Shown piece after piece: positions 40,001 through 53,630 of a stretch of 64,000 nt of DNA. Position numbers and translations under genes: made by a program. Origin of the DNA: Monarcha castaneiventris obscurior (Eukaryota; Chordata; Aves; Passeriformes; Monarchidae); NCBI GenBank assembly GCA_026261815.1, contig JAMPIT010000230.1, forward strand, positions 39,702,501-39,766,500, given 5' to 3'. The notes under the pieces were generated by a model. The model searched no databases, was not told where the DNA came from, and saw only the letters and a list, made by a program, of their open reading frames with translations. Numbering within the stretch: position 1 is the stretch's first letter; every line of letters starts with the position of its first letter.

Positions 40001-42239
40001 AAAGAGGTGTTGTTGAAGAGAATTGTACAAAAAGTTTTGCTGGTTACTTCACCAGGATCATGTGACAGGAGTAAAGAAAGAGCAGTCCAGACTGAGCTGC
40101 TGGTCACACCATCTCAGAGTGGGTTTGCATTCAGAGCCCCTATCTGCCCTATAGGCAACATTTTGAAACCATGCCCATGGCAATTGCAGTAGAAAGTTGA
40201 GTAACCGTGTGCAAGAGTCAGCTACGAGGAGGCCAGGAGAAGTTTAAGTGTTCCAAGGAGCGACTGAACTGCAAAGAGGGGTGCCTAGATACATATTTAT
40301 TAATGTATCAGTATAATCAGCAGCTGAGGCTGTGACAGGCTGTGTTGGTAGGCAGAACTTCCATCTTGTCACGCTTGGCTATTCCAGAGTTCATGACTCA
40401 AACGTGACTAACCTAAAATTCTCTCCCAGACACAGGAGTGGCTGGGGAGAGACAAGGTCTCATGTTTTCAGGTGGGTGAAAGGGTACTCCCCCCAAGGGT
40501 GCTGTGACTGTGTCTGTCTGGGTCATACATGATCCCTGTGAAGAACCCATGATGATGAGACATTTGCTGTACAAGACAGGACGTGTAATTTAAGCAGTGT
40601 CCCTGTGGCACAAACTTCTTGTTTTCTCTCCCTCATGTGTGAATGTGAATACCTACATAAACATGAGGCTGGAGACAATTGAGCCTTCCAGATTTTCTGG
40701 AGAAGTCTGCGTGGAGCAATAAGGCTATTGTAGTTTTGATTACAGGCAGTAAGAAGAAGCAAGTAGCTGAAATGGTCAGGGTAAGCATTAGCTGGGACTG
40801 TACATGACATAGCAGACTGATGAGAGATTAGTGATCTGCAGGACCAGGACAAGGAGTATGATCAACATGAGCCCCATGGAAGCCAGGAAGGCAGTCTTCA
40901 ATGAACTTGGAGTTAGGAAACCAGCTCAGCTAAATCACTCAAACTGGAGAAACAAACCTACAGGAAAGGAGAAAGTAAGTTAGCTTTTATGCTGGTTGTT
41001 AAGGCTGAGAATAAAAGTGCAAGAGAAGCATGTGAGAACAAAATCAGAAAGACAAGCATGAGATGAAATGCAACTAGCGAGCAAAATAAAACCCCCACAT
41101 CACTCCAGAAACCCATTAGTTGCGTGAAATAGAAAGCGTCCTGTAATTGTAAAGTGAAAAAACTAAAAGGTGTCAGGAATGCAGTACCTTCTAGATTTCA
41201 CTATCTAAGGTAGTAAAATAAGGCAACAAATGCACTAGCCAGGTGCATTTCCAGTTAAGAAAAGGGTAGAATGTTTAAGCCGCATATTTTTAAATGGACC
41301 CGAATTCTCTCTTTAACTATGTCCTAGAGTTATTTAAAGCTCTTGCTAACAGAATCCCAGTGTCAGTAATCAAAGTATTTGAGAAGTTATGGGTGCTAGG
41401 TAGGATGGAGGGAGGCTGTAAAGTGACAAGCCTGGTGGAGAGAGAAAGGAGAAAAAAGGTATGACATTATTAAGCAAATTATTTTTTCTAGAACAATGTA
41501 TTTGTATATTCCTGAAAAATAACATAGGGATGAGTAACTGGCAACAAACTCACATCTCAAAAATCTGATTGTCCTTACAAGCACATGACATACCTTATGG
41601 ATAGAGAAGAGGTCTGGATTCAGTAAGTCTTGATTTTCAGGGAACTTTTATGTGCTTCCCATATGGAAATTAATAATGTGTGTTCCATGTTGGTTTGCAG
41701 CTAGGTGTGTGCAATAGTTGTTGGAAAACCAGAGTTACAGAGTGGTTTTCTATCAAAGTGGAAATGGGTATCAAGTTGGATTGCATAGATTCAGAATCTG
41801 GTGACGTGGATGCATGCTTATAAAAGGGAAAATGCTCACTGAATTCACGTATGTATCAGGCTGGGAGGGAGTAGGTATGCTGGAGGGCAGGGACAAAATA
41901 AAAAATTATCTTCAGTTAGAAATATGAAAAAAAATGGGAAGTTATTCAGACAAAATAGATGTAGCCCTAGGCAGCAATAATCAGCTGGCAGGGGAAACTG
42001 ATTAGGTAGAAATTCTGTACAATAATAACTCAAGATTTGAGTGGTCACAGACTGGGTGTGAGTCAACCATCGCTTATTATTGCAAAAAAATGATAAGCGT
42101 TCTGCTAGAATGTATTATGGGATTAGAGTTTGCCAGACCTGGCAAGGAATTCTGCTTTGCTTAACAGTTGTAAAGCTAGTTTTGAATGTTGCATGTGAAG
42201 AATGATGTGGACTACCTAAAGAGCAACTAGAATGTCAAG

Positions 42240-42485
42240 GGACCTAGAGGAAATAGTGAATTATTTCAGATTGGTTAATTAGGGAAGAGTAAGAGTAGGA
42301 GAACAACAACAGTCTGCAAGTATGCGTGAAGTTACTGATGAGATGGGAATAACTTCTTTTCTCTGTCCACCAGGAGCAGAAATTGCAACTGGGATATTTT
42401 AGGTTAAACATTAGGAGATTTAGTAGGTGTAGTGAAGCTGTCAGTATGACTTTCTGAGGAACCTGAGGACTGTTTCAATTTTTTT
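42240..42485 (+). repeat. Degraded CR1-like LINE
   Basis: Shows CR1-like phrases in order (TTTTAGGTTAAACATTAGGA, then AGTGAAGCTGTCAG and a GAGGAACCTGAGGA block). It is strongly diverged and 5'-truncated, and is followed within a few bases by an oppositely oriented younger CR1. Confidence 0.4.
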
Positions 42486-42495
42486 TTAATGTCTT

Positions 42496-42905
42496 AGAAT
42501 CATAGAATCAGAGAAGGGTTTGGGTTGGAAGGGAGCTTTAAAGGTTGTCTAGTCCAGTCCCACTGCAGTGAGCAGGGACACCTTCCACTAGACCAGGCAG
42601 CTCAAAGTCCTATCAACCTGAACTTGTGCACTCCTAGAGATGGGGCATCCTCAGTTTCTCTGGGCAACCTGTTCCAGTATCTCACTACCCTCACCATAAG
42701 AAAGTCCATGCTTATATCAAATCTAAATCTTCCATTTTAAACTTTGAAAATGTTGCCCCGTTTTGTATCACTACAGGTTTTGGTAAATGTGGATCCTGTC
42801 CACCAGTATGCCCATTGTCACGTCTCATGTCCTGGAGCCCATCCCACTCCATTTGATACTTGTTGAAAGTTTCAAACCAAAAAATCCTCCTCACAATCCT
42901 GCTCC
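42496..42905 (-). repeat. CR1 LINE 3' fragment
   Basis: A minus-strand copy beginning with the tail AGAATCATAGAATC on the plus strand, then GGGTTTGGGTTGGAAGGGA, CCACTAGACCAGGC and the ACCTGTTCCAGTATCTCACT block. About 410 bp, 5'-truncated. Confidence 0.9.
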
Positions 42906-44295
42906 TAGTTAAATTAATTTACCTATGAAATACAGTGCAATTTCTCTGGTGTAATAATTCACCCTGTTGGTTGTAAATAAAAACTTATGCAATGTTTTGG
43001 AGTTTTCTTTGTATGTAAAACCACTTTTTTTTTTTTTTTTAACCCTAAAGCATATGTTGTAATACTCAACTGGTCAACAATCTCCAAGCATCTGCTATGA
43101 GTAAATACAGGAAGCCTCCTCTGGGTATTGTACTTGGTATCTGGTAAGCTCTGAACCTGAGATTTTCCCGTTATTTCTCTTGTGAAATAAGTTTATTGCA
43201 GGCTTTTTTGTTAAAAATTATTTTAATGCCTCTTTAGTTGAAATACAATAAATGTTTTCAAACAGATTAGTGAAAACAGCTGATTGATTGTCATCCATGC
43301 TAGGTCCCAGTTATTTATGTATACTACATAAGTAAAGAATAATTACTAGTAAAATCTTCTGGTTTGTGTGTGTGAAGAAAACATTGAAAGCAATATTTAC
43401 AGCCAGTCAACATGTTTTGTTATAATTTAATTGTTGTCTCTTCTTTTGAGAGAAACTGTCCTTTTTTATTGTTCTGTTTTGATAGTAAAGTATTAGGGTT
43501 CAATAAGGCAAAAAAAAGAAATAGTTGTTATTTCTTCTGATTCTAGCTGGTAGAAAATAGCAGTAGTAACTAATAGCAAAGTGGAAAATACTGTTCTCCT
43601 TGGAGGTTGGCCTTTTCAACATTAAGATCACTTTTGTAAGGCAATGTCAAGATGAGTAACTGCTTTAGCTCAGTTTGAAGTACTTTGCTACTTTGTAGCC
43701 TCTCTTGCTGGCTAGATTCAGCCTTATGAGTTGTTCTGTTTTTTTTTTAATTAGGGAATGCAGTGACAGAGAACCCAGTTATGTCTATGGTGCACTGTTT
43801 TAATTCACAAGAAATGTTCACTAACATTTCCCTGAAAAGAGAAAGAATCAAACGACACAAAGCATGATGTCTGCTTACAGTTTGTTCTTTCAACTTTCTC
43901 TTGGTGACATGTAACTGCTGCTTCTCTCTGCTCTCCATGGCTTTTCCTCTGTTTGTTTACTGGGTGCTGATGACGGACGGATATGCACTGTCCTTCCTAA
44001 ATACACTCAACCTTTGCATTCACATTCAAACCACAGTGCTACCCTTTATACCACATATCTTAGTTCCCATCCCAGACTTGTCATGTTTGTCTGTATTCCA
44101 GCCAGTATTTTTTTGCTATGTCAGTTACTGATAAATAAACGCAAAGTTAGCATCATTAGATGATCCTGTTCTGCCCACTATTTTCAGCAGTGCCCACAGA
44201 GCAAAATCAATGGCTACTCCCAGAGACAGCAAATCTACCGGATGAATTTCTATTAAACAGGAAATATGTATTTCTGTAATTGTAGTGTTCAAATT

Positions 44296-44324
44296 GCTGC
44301 TGTATATAGCAGCATATATGCTGC
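44296..44324. repeat. Two overlapping palindromes
   Basis: GCTGCTGTATATAGCAGC (44296-44313) is an inverted repeat with 6-bp arms. It overlaps a perfect 16-bp palindrome, GCAGCATATATGCTGC (44309-44324). No known binding motif was recognised. Confidence 0.7.
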
Positions 44325-44447
44325 ATTTGTTTGTTGAGTGTTTTTTCCTTCTGAATGAAAATATGCTATCATTTCTGAGAGAAGTGTACTCTTTCTCCCA
44401 CTGGTGTTTCCCACAGGATATCCCAGGAGAGGGCTTGCTTTGAAACT

Positions 44448-44500
44448 GCTGCTTCCCACAGCAGCAGAATGGTGCTGAACTGTTGCTGTGGGAAGCAAGC
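44448..44500. other. Long hairpin, pre-miRNA-like
   Basis: The arms GCTTCCCACAGCAGCAG (44451-44467) and CTGTTGCTGTGGGAAGC (44480-44496) pair over 17 positions with one G-T wobble across a 12-nt loop. Three more pairs (448-450 with 498-500) form past a one-base bulge. No miRNA family was recognised. It may be a chance or decayed inverted repeat. Confidence 0.5.
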
Positions 44501-45572
44501 ACCCCCAGAGCACAGCTTCTGCTGAGTCTTGAGCTAAGTAGCAGGAAAGGACAAGTGACTCTGCTGCTCACAAGCCAGCCCTTTCCTTTCCTGGATGCTT
44601 TGAGTTTGTCTTCTTCCTGAGGTCCTAAGTAGCTGTCCTGCAGCTACTACCACAGCTGCATGACCTGCCTTTGTGTTGGGCAGGGAGTGCCCATGGAGTT
44701 CAGACCTTGTCCAAAGGTGAGAAAACCTGTAATTTAACAGTGGAAGAAAGGCTCGTGTGAGTGGCAGAACTGGCGCATCTGAAGTGGCATAAACTCCACT
44801 GTTACAAAAAATGCCATCCATGAGTGTTCAAGGATTTAACAAGACAGTCTCTGAAATGGAGTAAAAATCTTTCAGGGAGGAAGAGAGTACATTTTTTTTT
44901 TTTGTAACAGGTTGTGGAACAGAGTGATTCTTTCAGTGTTACCACATCTGTGGTTCAAGACAGCTGGCTGTCACACCTTCAGGTAAGTTCCTTGGTGAAC
45001 AAGTTCTTCAGCTGAACTGACTAGGCTCAGATGAGATGCCAACAGCAGCTGTGGTCACACCTTTTCATTAGATCATGTGTGAGAGTCTGTGTCATGTAGG
45101 AGAGCTCTGTCACTGACCTAATTAGGATGAAAAGCAAATCGTAGTGGCTGCCTGCAAGACCCTGTGATGTCAGTAAAAGTTTTCCCATTGTACTTTTGTA
45201 CCAACTTAACATATCACGACTTCAGTCTGCTTGTGCAGAGACCCGATGAACTAGAGCTCTTATCAAGCTTCTGGGGTAAAACTGATCAAAAATAAAATAC
45301 TGTACCAAAATCTGCTCTGAGCTATTTCATGTTTCATACAAATTTAACTCTAAGCTAACTATCATGGAATTTCTTTACAGTTGCACTGTTGCAAACAATG
45401 CACATCTTTTGTTTCATGTGTCTCCCAGCTTCAGAAATCTCTTAATTTTTCTTGTTTTTCTTTAAGTTACTTCACTAAAGCTTCTTTATCTTTTCTGCTG
45501 AATATACATTTGATTACTAAATTTAGTACTTCTCTTCACATGACCTATTTCTTTTTAGTCTTAGTGTTGTTG

Positions 45573-45600
45573 CTTGGATACGCTTTTCTACGTATCCAAG
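45573..45600. repeat. Perfect 10-bp inverted repeat
   Basis: CTTGGATACG and CGTATCCAAG are exact reverse complements separated by 8 nt, forming a compact hairpin. It lies inside a 158-codon open frame of no known family. Confidence 0.75.
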
Positions 45601-46144
45601 ATGCTTGGTTTCATCTTGGGGGTTTTTTTTGTGCTTTGGGCAATAGAAATGGATTGTTATTGAACATTCTTCTGGTTTTTAAATGTAGTTTGTTTGCCTG
45701 GCAAGTTGGTTTCAGCAGAACTTTCGTCTTTGATTGCAGATCTGTGATTTTAGGTATAGTATACTCTGTGTACAGTATATTCTGTAACATCAAACAGCTT
45801 ACTATTCTTGCATTTCTTTACAATCAGTTACAAAAATGGCACAATTATGCCAAGTAAAGGCCAATCACTGTGTAACTTACGAGAATACTAATATTTAGAG
45901 ATAAACAGAGAGATATTCAATTACATTTTTGTAGTGCTGTAGCTGCAGGTTATTTCCTGGAACACCTTACATGAATGCATCTTTCTGTTTTAGTGAAAGT
46001 TAAGTACACAGAAGGAATAAATGCAAACATTTTAATTGGGACTGAAGTGTTTTTACTCCTGTTTATGCTGTCTTGAAAAAGGTATAGTAGGCTAGGACAA
46101 GAAAAAGTTGAAGGAAGGGTGGCAGAGACTTTCAGAGGTAAAGA

Positions 46145-46505
46145 ATTACTACCATGTGTGGAGAAGTTAAATAGTTTAGAATTCTTGGCCTAGAAAAGTG
46201 ATGGAAAGCAGCACAAGAAAAATCTTTAAAGCAATGGATGGTATGGAAAGGTAAACAAGAAGCAAGCATTCACAAAACCTTACAATGCAAGAATTAGGAG
46301 CATTCTGTGAATCATGGTATAGATGAGAAAAAATCATCAGGAGGTACTTTTTCATGTGACAGAAATAGTGGAATGTGGTGCTGTTGAAGACTGAGGAGAC
46401 AGAACTGCAGATAGGGGAGTAGGCAGGGTAATGGGAGGTGTCTGTTGATTGGCATTGAAGATAGCAGCTGGAGACAAATCCCATCTCAGTCCTTTGTTCA
46501 CTGAT
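46145..46505 (+). repeat. Ancient CR1/L3-type LINE fragment
   Basis: Diverged but ordered matches to the 3' part of old amniote CR1: TTGGCCTAGAAAAGTGATGG, CAAGAATTAGGAGCA, GGAGGTACTTTTTCATG and GTGGAATGTG. The copy has no intact frame and precedes the younger CR1 copies in age. Confidence 0.45.
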
Positions 46506-49500
46506 TGCTGGAAGCTGAAAAAGAACAATGAGAAGGCTCAGAGCATGTTGCTAGATTTTTGTATGGCTTATATTCTGATTTATATAATGCACTGTCTGGC
46601 CTGTGCTGCTGCATGTACACTGCTACTTGTAATTATGCTAATTGGATTAAACATAGCACACATTTACATCCCTATGCTACAGGCATATCTTGATTTTGTT
46701 GTGTAAGGTGTTTGGTCTTGTAGAGCAATTCTGAGAAGAAAGGGGAAACTTTTAAAGTTTACTCTTGTCAAAACATTCCATATGCTTAGTGGTGTGTGGC
46801 TAAGTAATCATACTGGTGTGTTTATTTAATACTGTGTATTTTCTTTGTGGGCACACCCGAAGTTTCATTATAGTTTGTACTGCTGGAGAAATAACAGAAA
46901 GATGTATGTGTGAAGGTGTTACTGTAGGCTATGCAAAAGAAAAAAATAATGCTTATGCTTGCTAATCAAAATGAGAAAAATGTATGCAATCATGTCCTTG
47001 ATGGGCAACTTCTTGTGTAGAGAACTGTTGGCTTTTGAGGCTGATGCAGAACCCTCATCTCTCAAGAATACAAAGTGCCCACCTAACTAGAGAAGCAAAA
47101 AGCTAAATAAGCTGCTTAAACATGTCTGTCTAGTCCCATTTTCACTGCTGTGTAGTGTATCTCTCCTGTACTCCCACTGTTGTGTCAGAACGGTGCAGGT
47201 CTGTCTTCAGTCTTGTGGTGTCTCTGCCAGCCCTCTGCAGATATCTTTGATACCCAAGGGTGTGTCAAGTGGAAAGAGATCATGCAGATAATCTCTGAGT
47301 GGCAGCTGAAAGGTCGCCCGGGGATCTTCGGCTGACGCTCCTTCAGGTAACAGGAGTGTGGAGGAACCTATCCAGGGAACCAATTCTTCACCTAGATGTG
47401 TCAGAGCACTCATGTGCAGCCCCAAAAATATAAACATTTATACTTCAGCTACCTGGGCTGAACTTAGTGGAGTCAAGACAAATAAATCACATTAAAAAAC
47501 CATGTATGTATGAGTTATGTAAGAACAGACTCCACACTGTATAGAGTACAGTACTGGATACATCACTTGGATTCAATTTTTATTTGATTTTGGTGTCTAG
47601 TATGGAAGAAGCTTTAGTAAAGGTCAGTTAAATGCTAAGGTACTGTTTCTTCTTGTCTTTTAAGGAGCTATAATTTTTTTACAAATTTCCTCCTTATTCA
47701 AATATGTTGAAATGATGTTGAATTTGTCCTGTACCAAACATGTACATTTAAAATAACAAATAAATATATATGGCTTTTGAAATTAAAACCCCCCCAAATT
47801 GGTGAAGTGCCTTTATTACCCACTGTATCCCTCAGAAAACTGAATGATGTCACAGTGAATAAATCAATAATTAAATGTAATCATTCAATGGCAAACAAAA
47901 AAATTAACGAAACAACAACTACAGATCTGTATGACATAATCAAGGAAGATAGTAATATAAAAAGTAAGCTGCAAAATGCCCATAAAATATAATTTAAATT
48001 ATACTGTGCAAATAATATTACATCTTACCATAAAAGCTCTGTATTTTAAAAATAATTTTTGGGAAACTTAAACATGTTGTTTTTCTTCATATTTATCATA
48101 CAACATTACTTTGGTCATACAACAAAGTCCCATAAGAATATTGAGATCTCCTGAAACACCATTTAACTAAATGGGACACAAATATTCTCTATTGAAGGCA
48201 AAATACCTTTCACCTTTGAATTTAACATCCTACTTTAAAAAGCCAGAGAGGGATGCATGTTTGATTACTTTGCTAATGATTAAGGAAAAAAATAATGTAT
48301 TTGGTAACTCAGTATTGCTTATTAACAGTTGCCTAAGCAAAGGATATGTAAAGTCAAAGTATATTCTTTGAGTTTTGAAGAAAGACAGCATGTCTTTCTT
48401 CTGGCTGGGTGCTGCTGATATCTGTAGTATTCCAGCATGCTAGGTCAGTGCTGCCAAGTGGATCATCGCCTTCAGTGCAGGATACTATTACTAACACCTT
48501 CTAATACTGCCAGTGCCCATCTTAATTCTGCCATCTACCAATCCCCCTGCTTTTAAGAATGTTAAATGCCCAGAATGTTGTAGATCAGAGTGTCTCAAAC
48601 CTAGGTTAGTGTGAGTTTCCAGCTTCTCTGAACGGGTAAAGCTCTGCAGCTGCACACATTCTCAGCCATTTCAGAGTACACAACTGCATTAAGCTGGAAC
48701 TAGCCCAGAATAGCCTGTTCTACCAGTTGTTGCACAGATCCATATTTCCAGACATACAAAGATCCTCAGTTCAGCAGGTCCTGCCTATCTGATGTGGAAA
48801 ACCATCTCTCTGAACATACTGTTATATACCACTGAGGGCAGCTTTTGAACCCTTACCACCAGCCCTTTATAAGTACCTGAGGGGGTGTCTGGATTGCCTG
48901 TGTTACTTGTGCTCTTACATTGGCATGGTGACTCCTTGTGGACACCTGAAACCACCTCACTTAGTCTGGAGGTGGGATTTCAGTTCAGACAAGCTGGTTC
49001 AGCTAGGGGATAGGACCAGCCCTGCTTCTTACTCTTACTTTTGTTAGCAACATGTCAGCTTCAGTGACAACATAAATGGGTGCTGACAGTCCCTCAGTAT
49101 TTCCCAGCATTTCCAGAGTGTCCGGAAGAGCAGTCAAGTTCTCTCACAGTTAAGTGAGAAAGAACCACGCTGTTGCAGGTGTGGATTTCATAAAGCAATA
49201 GATGAATCCTTCCACACCTCCACAGTGGTCTTCACCACCTCATTCCCTGCTGGAGCCCAGGGAACTGGTGTTACTAGTGTACCAGTGCAGCTTCTCTCAG
49301 AGCCAGCAGTCCCAGGCACCTGGGAAGAAGCTGTGGCTGTCTCTGAGCCAAGAAAGGTATGTCTGTGCCTGCACTGCTGGTCCATGCTGTTGTGTGTGCC
49401 TGCCCTGGGGGCCTGCCTACCTTATGTGCCTCTAGGGCAGTGTGTTCTTGCCACACAGCTCAGTATGCCCAGGGTGTGCACCTCCAGCATGGGGACCTAC

Positions 49501-52500
49501 ACAGCAGAGAGAAGCCCCCATCTGCTGACTTGGTGCAGAGCCTCCATGCACCCCAGTACTGCAGGAACACACAAAGCTTTGTGTTCCCATGAGTTCTAGG
49601 GCCTTACATGCAACACTAGTGAGGCTCACCGTGACTCACACACAGCTTTAAATACACCCACTCATACCTAGGCTGGACTGACTGAGATTGTCTGTACCCA
49701 GACACCTGACACCCTCATTAAATCTGAAGTGAACACAGACTCCTGGTTATATAACATCACACCAAAGTAAAACATTATTTTTCCTGAAAAGGGAAGAAAA
49801 CCCAAATGGAACTTGCATTCCATACTCTGTTTTTAGTGCATTACTTCCCCCAGGAAAAAGATTTTTAAGGGCAGCACTAATTATTAATCCATTTTTGACT
49901 TGTATTTGACATTTGACATTATGAATGGAGAATTCTTTAATGTTTTGCTTATTTTATTTCACTGTAGTACCAGCACAAGGGAGCACTCCCTTCTGCAACT
50001 TAAAACAGGGCAAATACTACACTCTTCTGCCATTCCCTCTTGACAAACACTAGACATCTGCTTCAGAAGGAACTGAGAACAGAAATAGAATTTCTGTTTT
50101 CTACCACATTGCATTTCTAATTGCTGATTGGAGATGATTTTTACTAAAATAAAATGTTCTTAAAATTAGGTTTGCTATATCTGAGTGTGCTTCAAATCAG
50201 ATTATAGAATTATAGACTACAGAAATAAAAGAGAAATTCAAAGACCTTGATAAAATCAGGATTTTTCTGTACAGACTTGTAGTACTCATAGATTTTAAGT
50301 GAACCACTTGATACTAAGAAAGCTAATATTCTAGTCTCTAATTAGTTGGATTTTTTATAAAATATCTTTAACATTACAAATATTTTACATCTGGTATTCT
50401 TGAATGTATGACTGTAGCAGACAGGTCAGGTTAAACATTTTTTCAGATTCACTTTGAGTGCCTTGTGTTCCCCTGAACTGCCAGAAGATATCATATATCT
50501 TTATTACCCTGTGCTCTGAACATTTGATGACAGCACTGGGACCCATGTGAACGCAGATGTTGAAAAACTGTACCTGACTTTGCATTCAAGGAACTAGCTG
50601 GATACCAAAAGTACATGCTGAACTAGATCAGCACATGCAGTCTTTTAACAATAGCATATGCTCACCTCCTAGTTCTGTCAGTACTTTTCTCGTCAGTACG
50701 CTGTAGAAGAGATCACAGCAAAAGACTTTCTCTTTTGACTCATTCCATTTTTCTTTAATAGCTAGTCTTACTTCAGTGATTGCTAAAATGTTTCACTGAA
50801 TATTTCAAATGGTGCTATTTTCATTAGTTAAATTTTTTTTTCTTGGTGTTGTTGTTTTTTAAGGCGACAAGGTCCCAAAATTATCCCATTTATATTGTGA
50901 TAAAAAAACTAAGCGGGATTTATTCAAGGCTTGCAATTTTTATTTCTGTTTTGAAGTCTTTGATGAGTAAACACCTGTATGCATCAATCTGGGGTCATCT
51001 GAGAATGAAGGTGAAGGTATGTGTCTGAGTATGTAGATATAGTATGTAAAACTAGACTGACATCAGTAACAATGACAAATTTGGGCCCTTAGAAATAACA
51101 ATTAATAGCAATAGGATATCTGTAGTTTAATGGATTTAACTGGTTTTGTCATTTTCCAACAATGGTGAGAACAGTCAAATAAACACGTACAATTCATACT
51201 AGGGGATAGTAGTTAAACAAAGAAATTATATGCAGACTTGGAAATGTATCTTACAGTGCAAAAATGTGTACTGCAGGAAAGGAAAATGGATCTCAAAGTC
51301 TTTAGATTTAAAACTGTTGGACAGCTGTCAGATCTATGATTGCTTTGCCAGCAGTATGCCAGTGCTACAGCCCTTGCCTAACTAAGTGAATGTATTTCCT
51401 TAGATAAATCAGTTTATGACAGTGTGAAGAATCAGCTAGAAAAACCTACAGAACTCATCTTTTCATAATCAAGAGCTCCATTAAAAAAAGTTCCCAAGTT
51501 ATGCTTCAAGTTACTTAAAAATTAGAGTAAAATGGATTGTACAGAGGTGTGGCATTTGCAATCAATATGGATAACTTCATGAAGTTGTCTGTAAGAACAC
51601 ATTAAATAGTTCATGAAGCACAATAAAACTCACCATGTACATAGCTGATGTCATTTGGAATGGCTGATGGTGTTCCTTCTCTCTGATTTTGGTTTGCCTT
51701 AAAGCCTCACACTGTGGTTGTCCAACAGCTGAATTCAGACAGAAGATCTGAAAGACAACTGGAATCATTAACTTCTTCAGCCCTCCTACAGCAATTCCCA
51801 TTCATAATTCAGAGCCTTCAGCATAGGACTGTAAGGGATTTATCATGTTATCTTCAGTGAGTGTTACTTTGAAGGTAGTGGCTGGAAGGACTTTTACTGA
51901 ATAACAAATCCCTGAACTTGACTTGCCAAAACCTTGTTCAAGCTCTTTCAGCTTTTTAGAATAATCTTCCTTCAGTTCCTAAACCCAGGCAGAGATATTA
52001 TTAAAACATGTGTTTGAAGAACACAAAAGGCTGAAAGGCTGCATCAGATAGCATAGTCAGGGACTGCTTCTGTGAGGCACAGCCCCAGGCATGGCATCGT
52101 GGCTACTGATGAATTCAGACTGCACATTTTGTTAGAATGTGTTAAATTATGCTATCTAGTAAATCATAGTAATTAACCAGTTAACCAGTTAACTATGCAG
52201 TACTGTTTCTAGCCATGCACTAAACAGATAAACCAAGTATTTTCTGCCCAGGTGGAATGACAGACACCATCCTCTATAATACTAAATATGCAAAGAAAGA
52301 AAATTAACTTAAAATTTAAATGTACAAAATGTACAGTTTTTGTTGTTGTTGTTGTTTTTGCAGAACATGCTACATGCAGTCTTTACAATTGATGGAGTCT
52401 TCAGATGAGAGAGAAAAAAAAGGTGTCATATGTAAGTCACTGAATGAAGGCAGTCCAGCTGAATGGATTGAAAATTCCAGTAATGAGTTACTTCTGAATA

Positions 52501-53029
52501 GACCAGTGGTCATAGGATATAGGATGCTATTCCACAGCAGGTGGATGGTGAAGTCTAGTAAACAACATTCTTTTATGAATGAAGGGATAGCTAATAGAAA
52601 CAGAAGGCCATATAGATTAATCAGAAGCACTGTAACCTCAGTAACCTCACGGCTCCATTTGTCTAAATGCAGTAAAATTCTGCCTTTTTGCTCCTGACAC
52701 TATCAAAATGATGTTAACTGGACCCCAGTGGTTAATTGTGAAGTTTTTACATGAATTCATATATTGACAAATTCAGGGAGGCTCTGTAAGCCAAGATTCT
52801 AGCTCACCATTTGGGATATCCTAAACATTGACACATGCATCTCAAAAGAAAATCAGAAAGGATGCATTGTTTTCAAGCTTCTAGGATGAAATTTTGAAAC
52901 ACTTCTTCATGTACAGTAAAATTACTGACTTTATTCGCTTTCCCAAAACATAAAAATCACTTGGCTTGCTGGATCTCCCTCATCATCACCCAGCTGTGCA
53001 GGCTACTCTAATACTGAGAAAATAAACAC

Positions 53030-53630
53030 AGAATCATTTAGGTTAAAAGAGACCTTTAAGATCATTGAGTCCAACTGTTAACCCAGCAATGCAAAGTCCA
53101 TCACAAAACCATGTCCCCAAGTGCCACATCTACATGGCTTTAGAATACCTCCAGGGATGGTGACTCAACCACTTTCCTGGGCAGTCTGTTCCAAGCCTTG
53201 ACAGATCTTTCGGTGAAGAAATTTTTCCTCATATCCATTCTAAACCTCCCCTGGTGCAACTTGAGGCCATATCCTCTTGTCCTACTGCTAGTTGCCTGGG
53301 AGAAAAGGCCAACCCCCCCCAGCTACACACTCCTTTCAGGTGGTTGCAGAGAGTGATAAGGTCTCCTTTGAGTCTCCTTTTCGCCAGGCTAAACAATCCC
53401 TGATCCCTCAGCTGCTCCTCATAGGAGTTGTGATCTAGTCCTTGCACCAGCTTCATTGCCATTCTCTGGACTTGCTCAAGCACCTCAATGTTTTCCTTGG
53501 AGTGAGGGGCTTAGAACTAGACACAGGACTTGAGGTGCAGCCTCAACAGTGCCAAGTCCAGGGGGAGATCACTGCCCTATTCCTGCTAGTCACACTATTT
53601 CTGATCCAGGCTTGGATGCTGTTGGCCTTG
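53030..53630 (-). repeat. CR1 LINE fragment
   Basis: A minus-strand copy of about 600 bp. Its tail reads GAATCATTTAGGTTAAAAGA on the plus strand, followed by GAGTCCAACTGTTAACCC. Remnants of the ORF2 end can be read on the minus strand at about 53.23-53.48 kb ([20 protein letters not shown]). The frame is broken and 5'-truncated. Confidence 0.92.

Noticed and set aside
47207..47437. Minus-strand 76-codon frame, considered as an isolated exon
   Set aside because: No recognisable family and no convincing acceptor/donor pair.
53229..53483. 84-codon frame containing [14 protein letters not shown]
   Set aside because: This is CR1 ORF2 C-terminal remnant, not a host gene; the 56624-56872 frame is the same.
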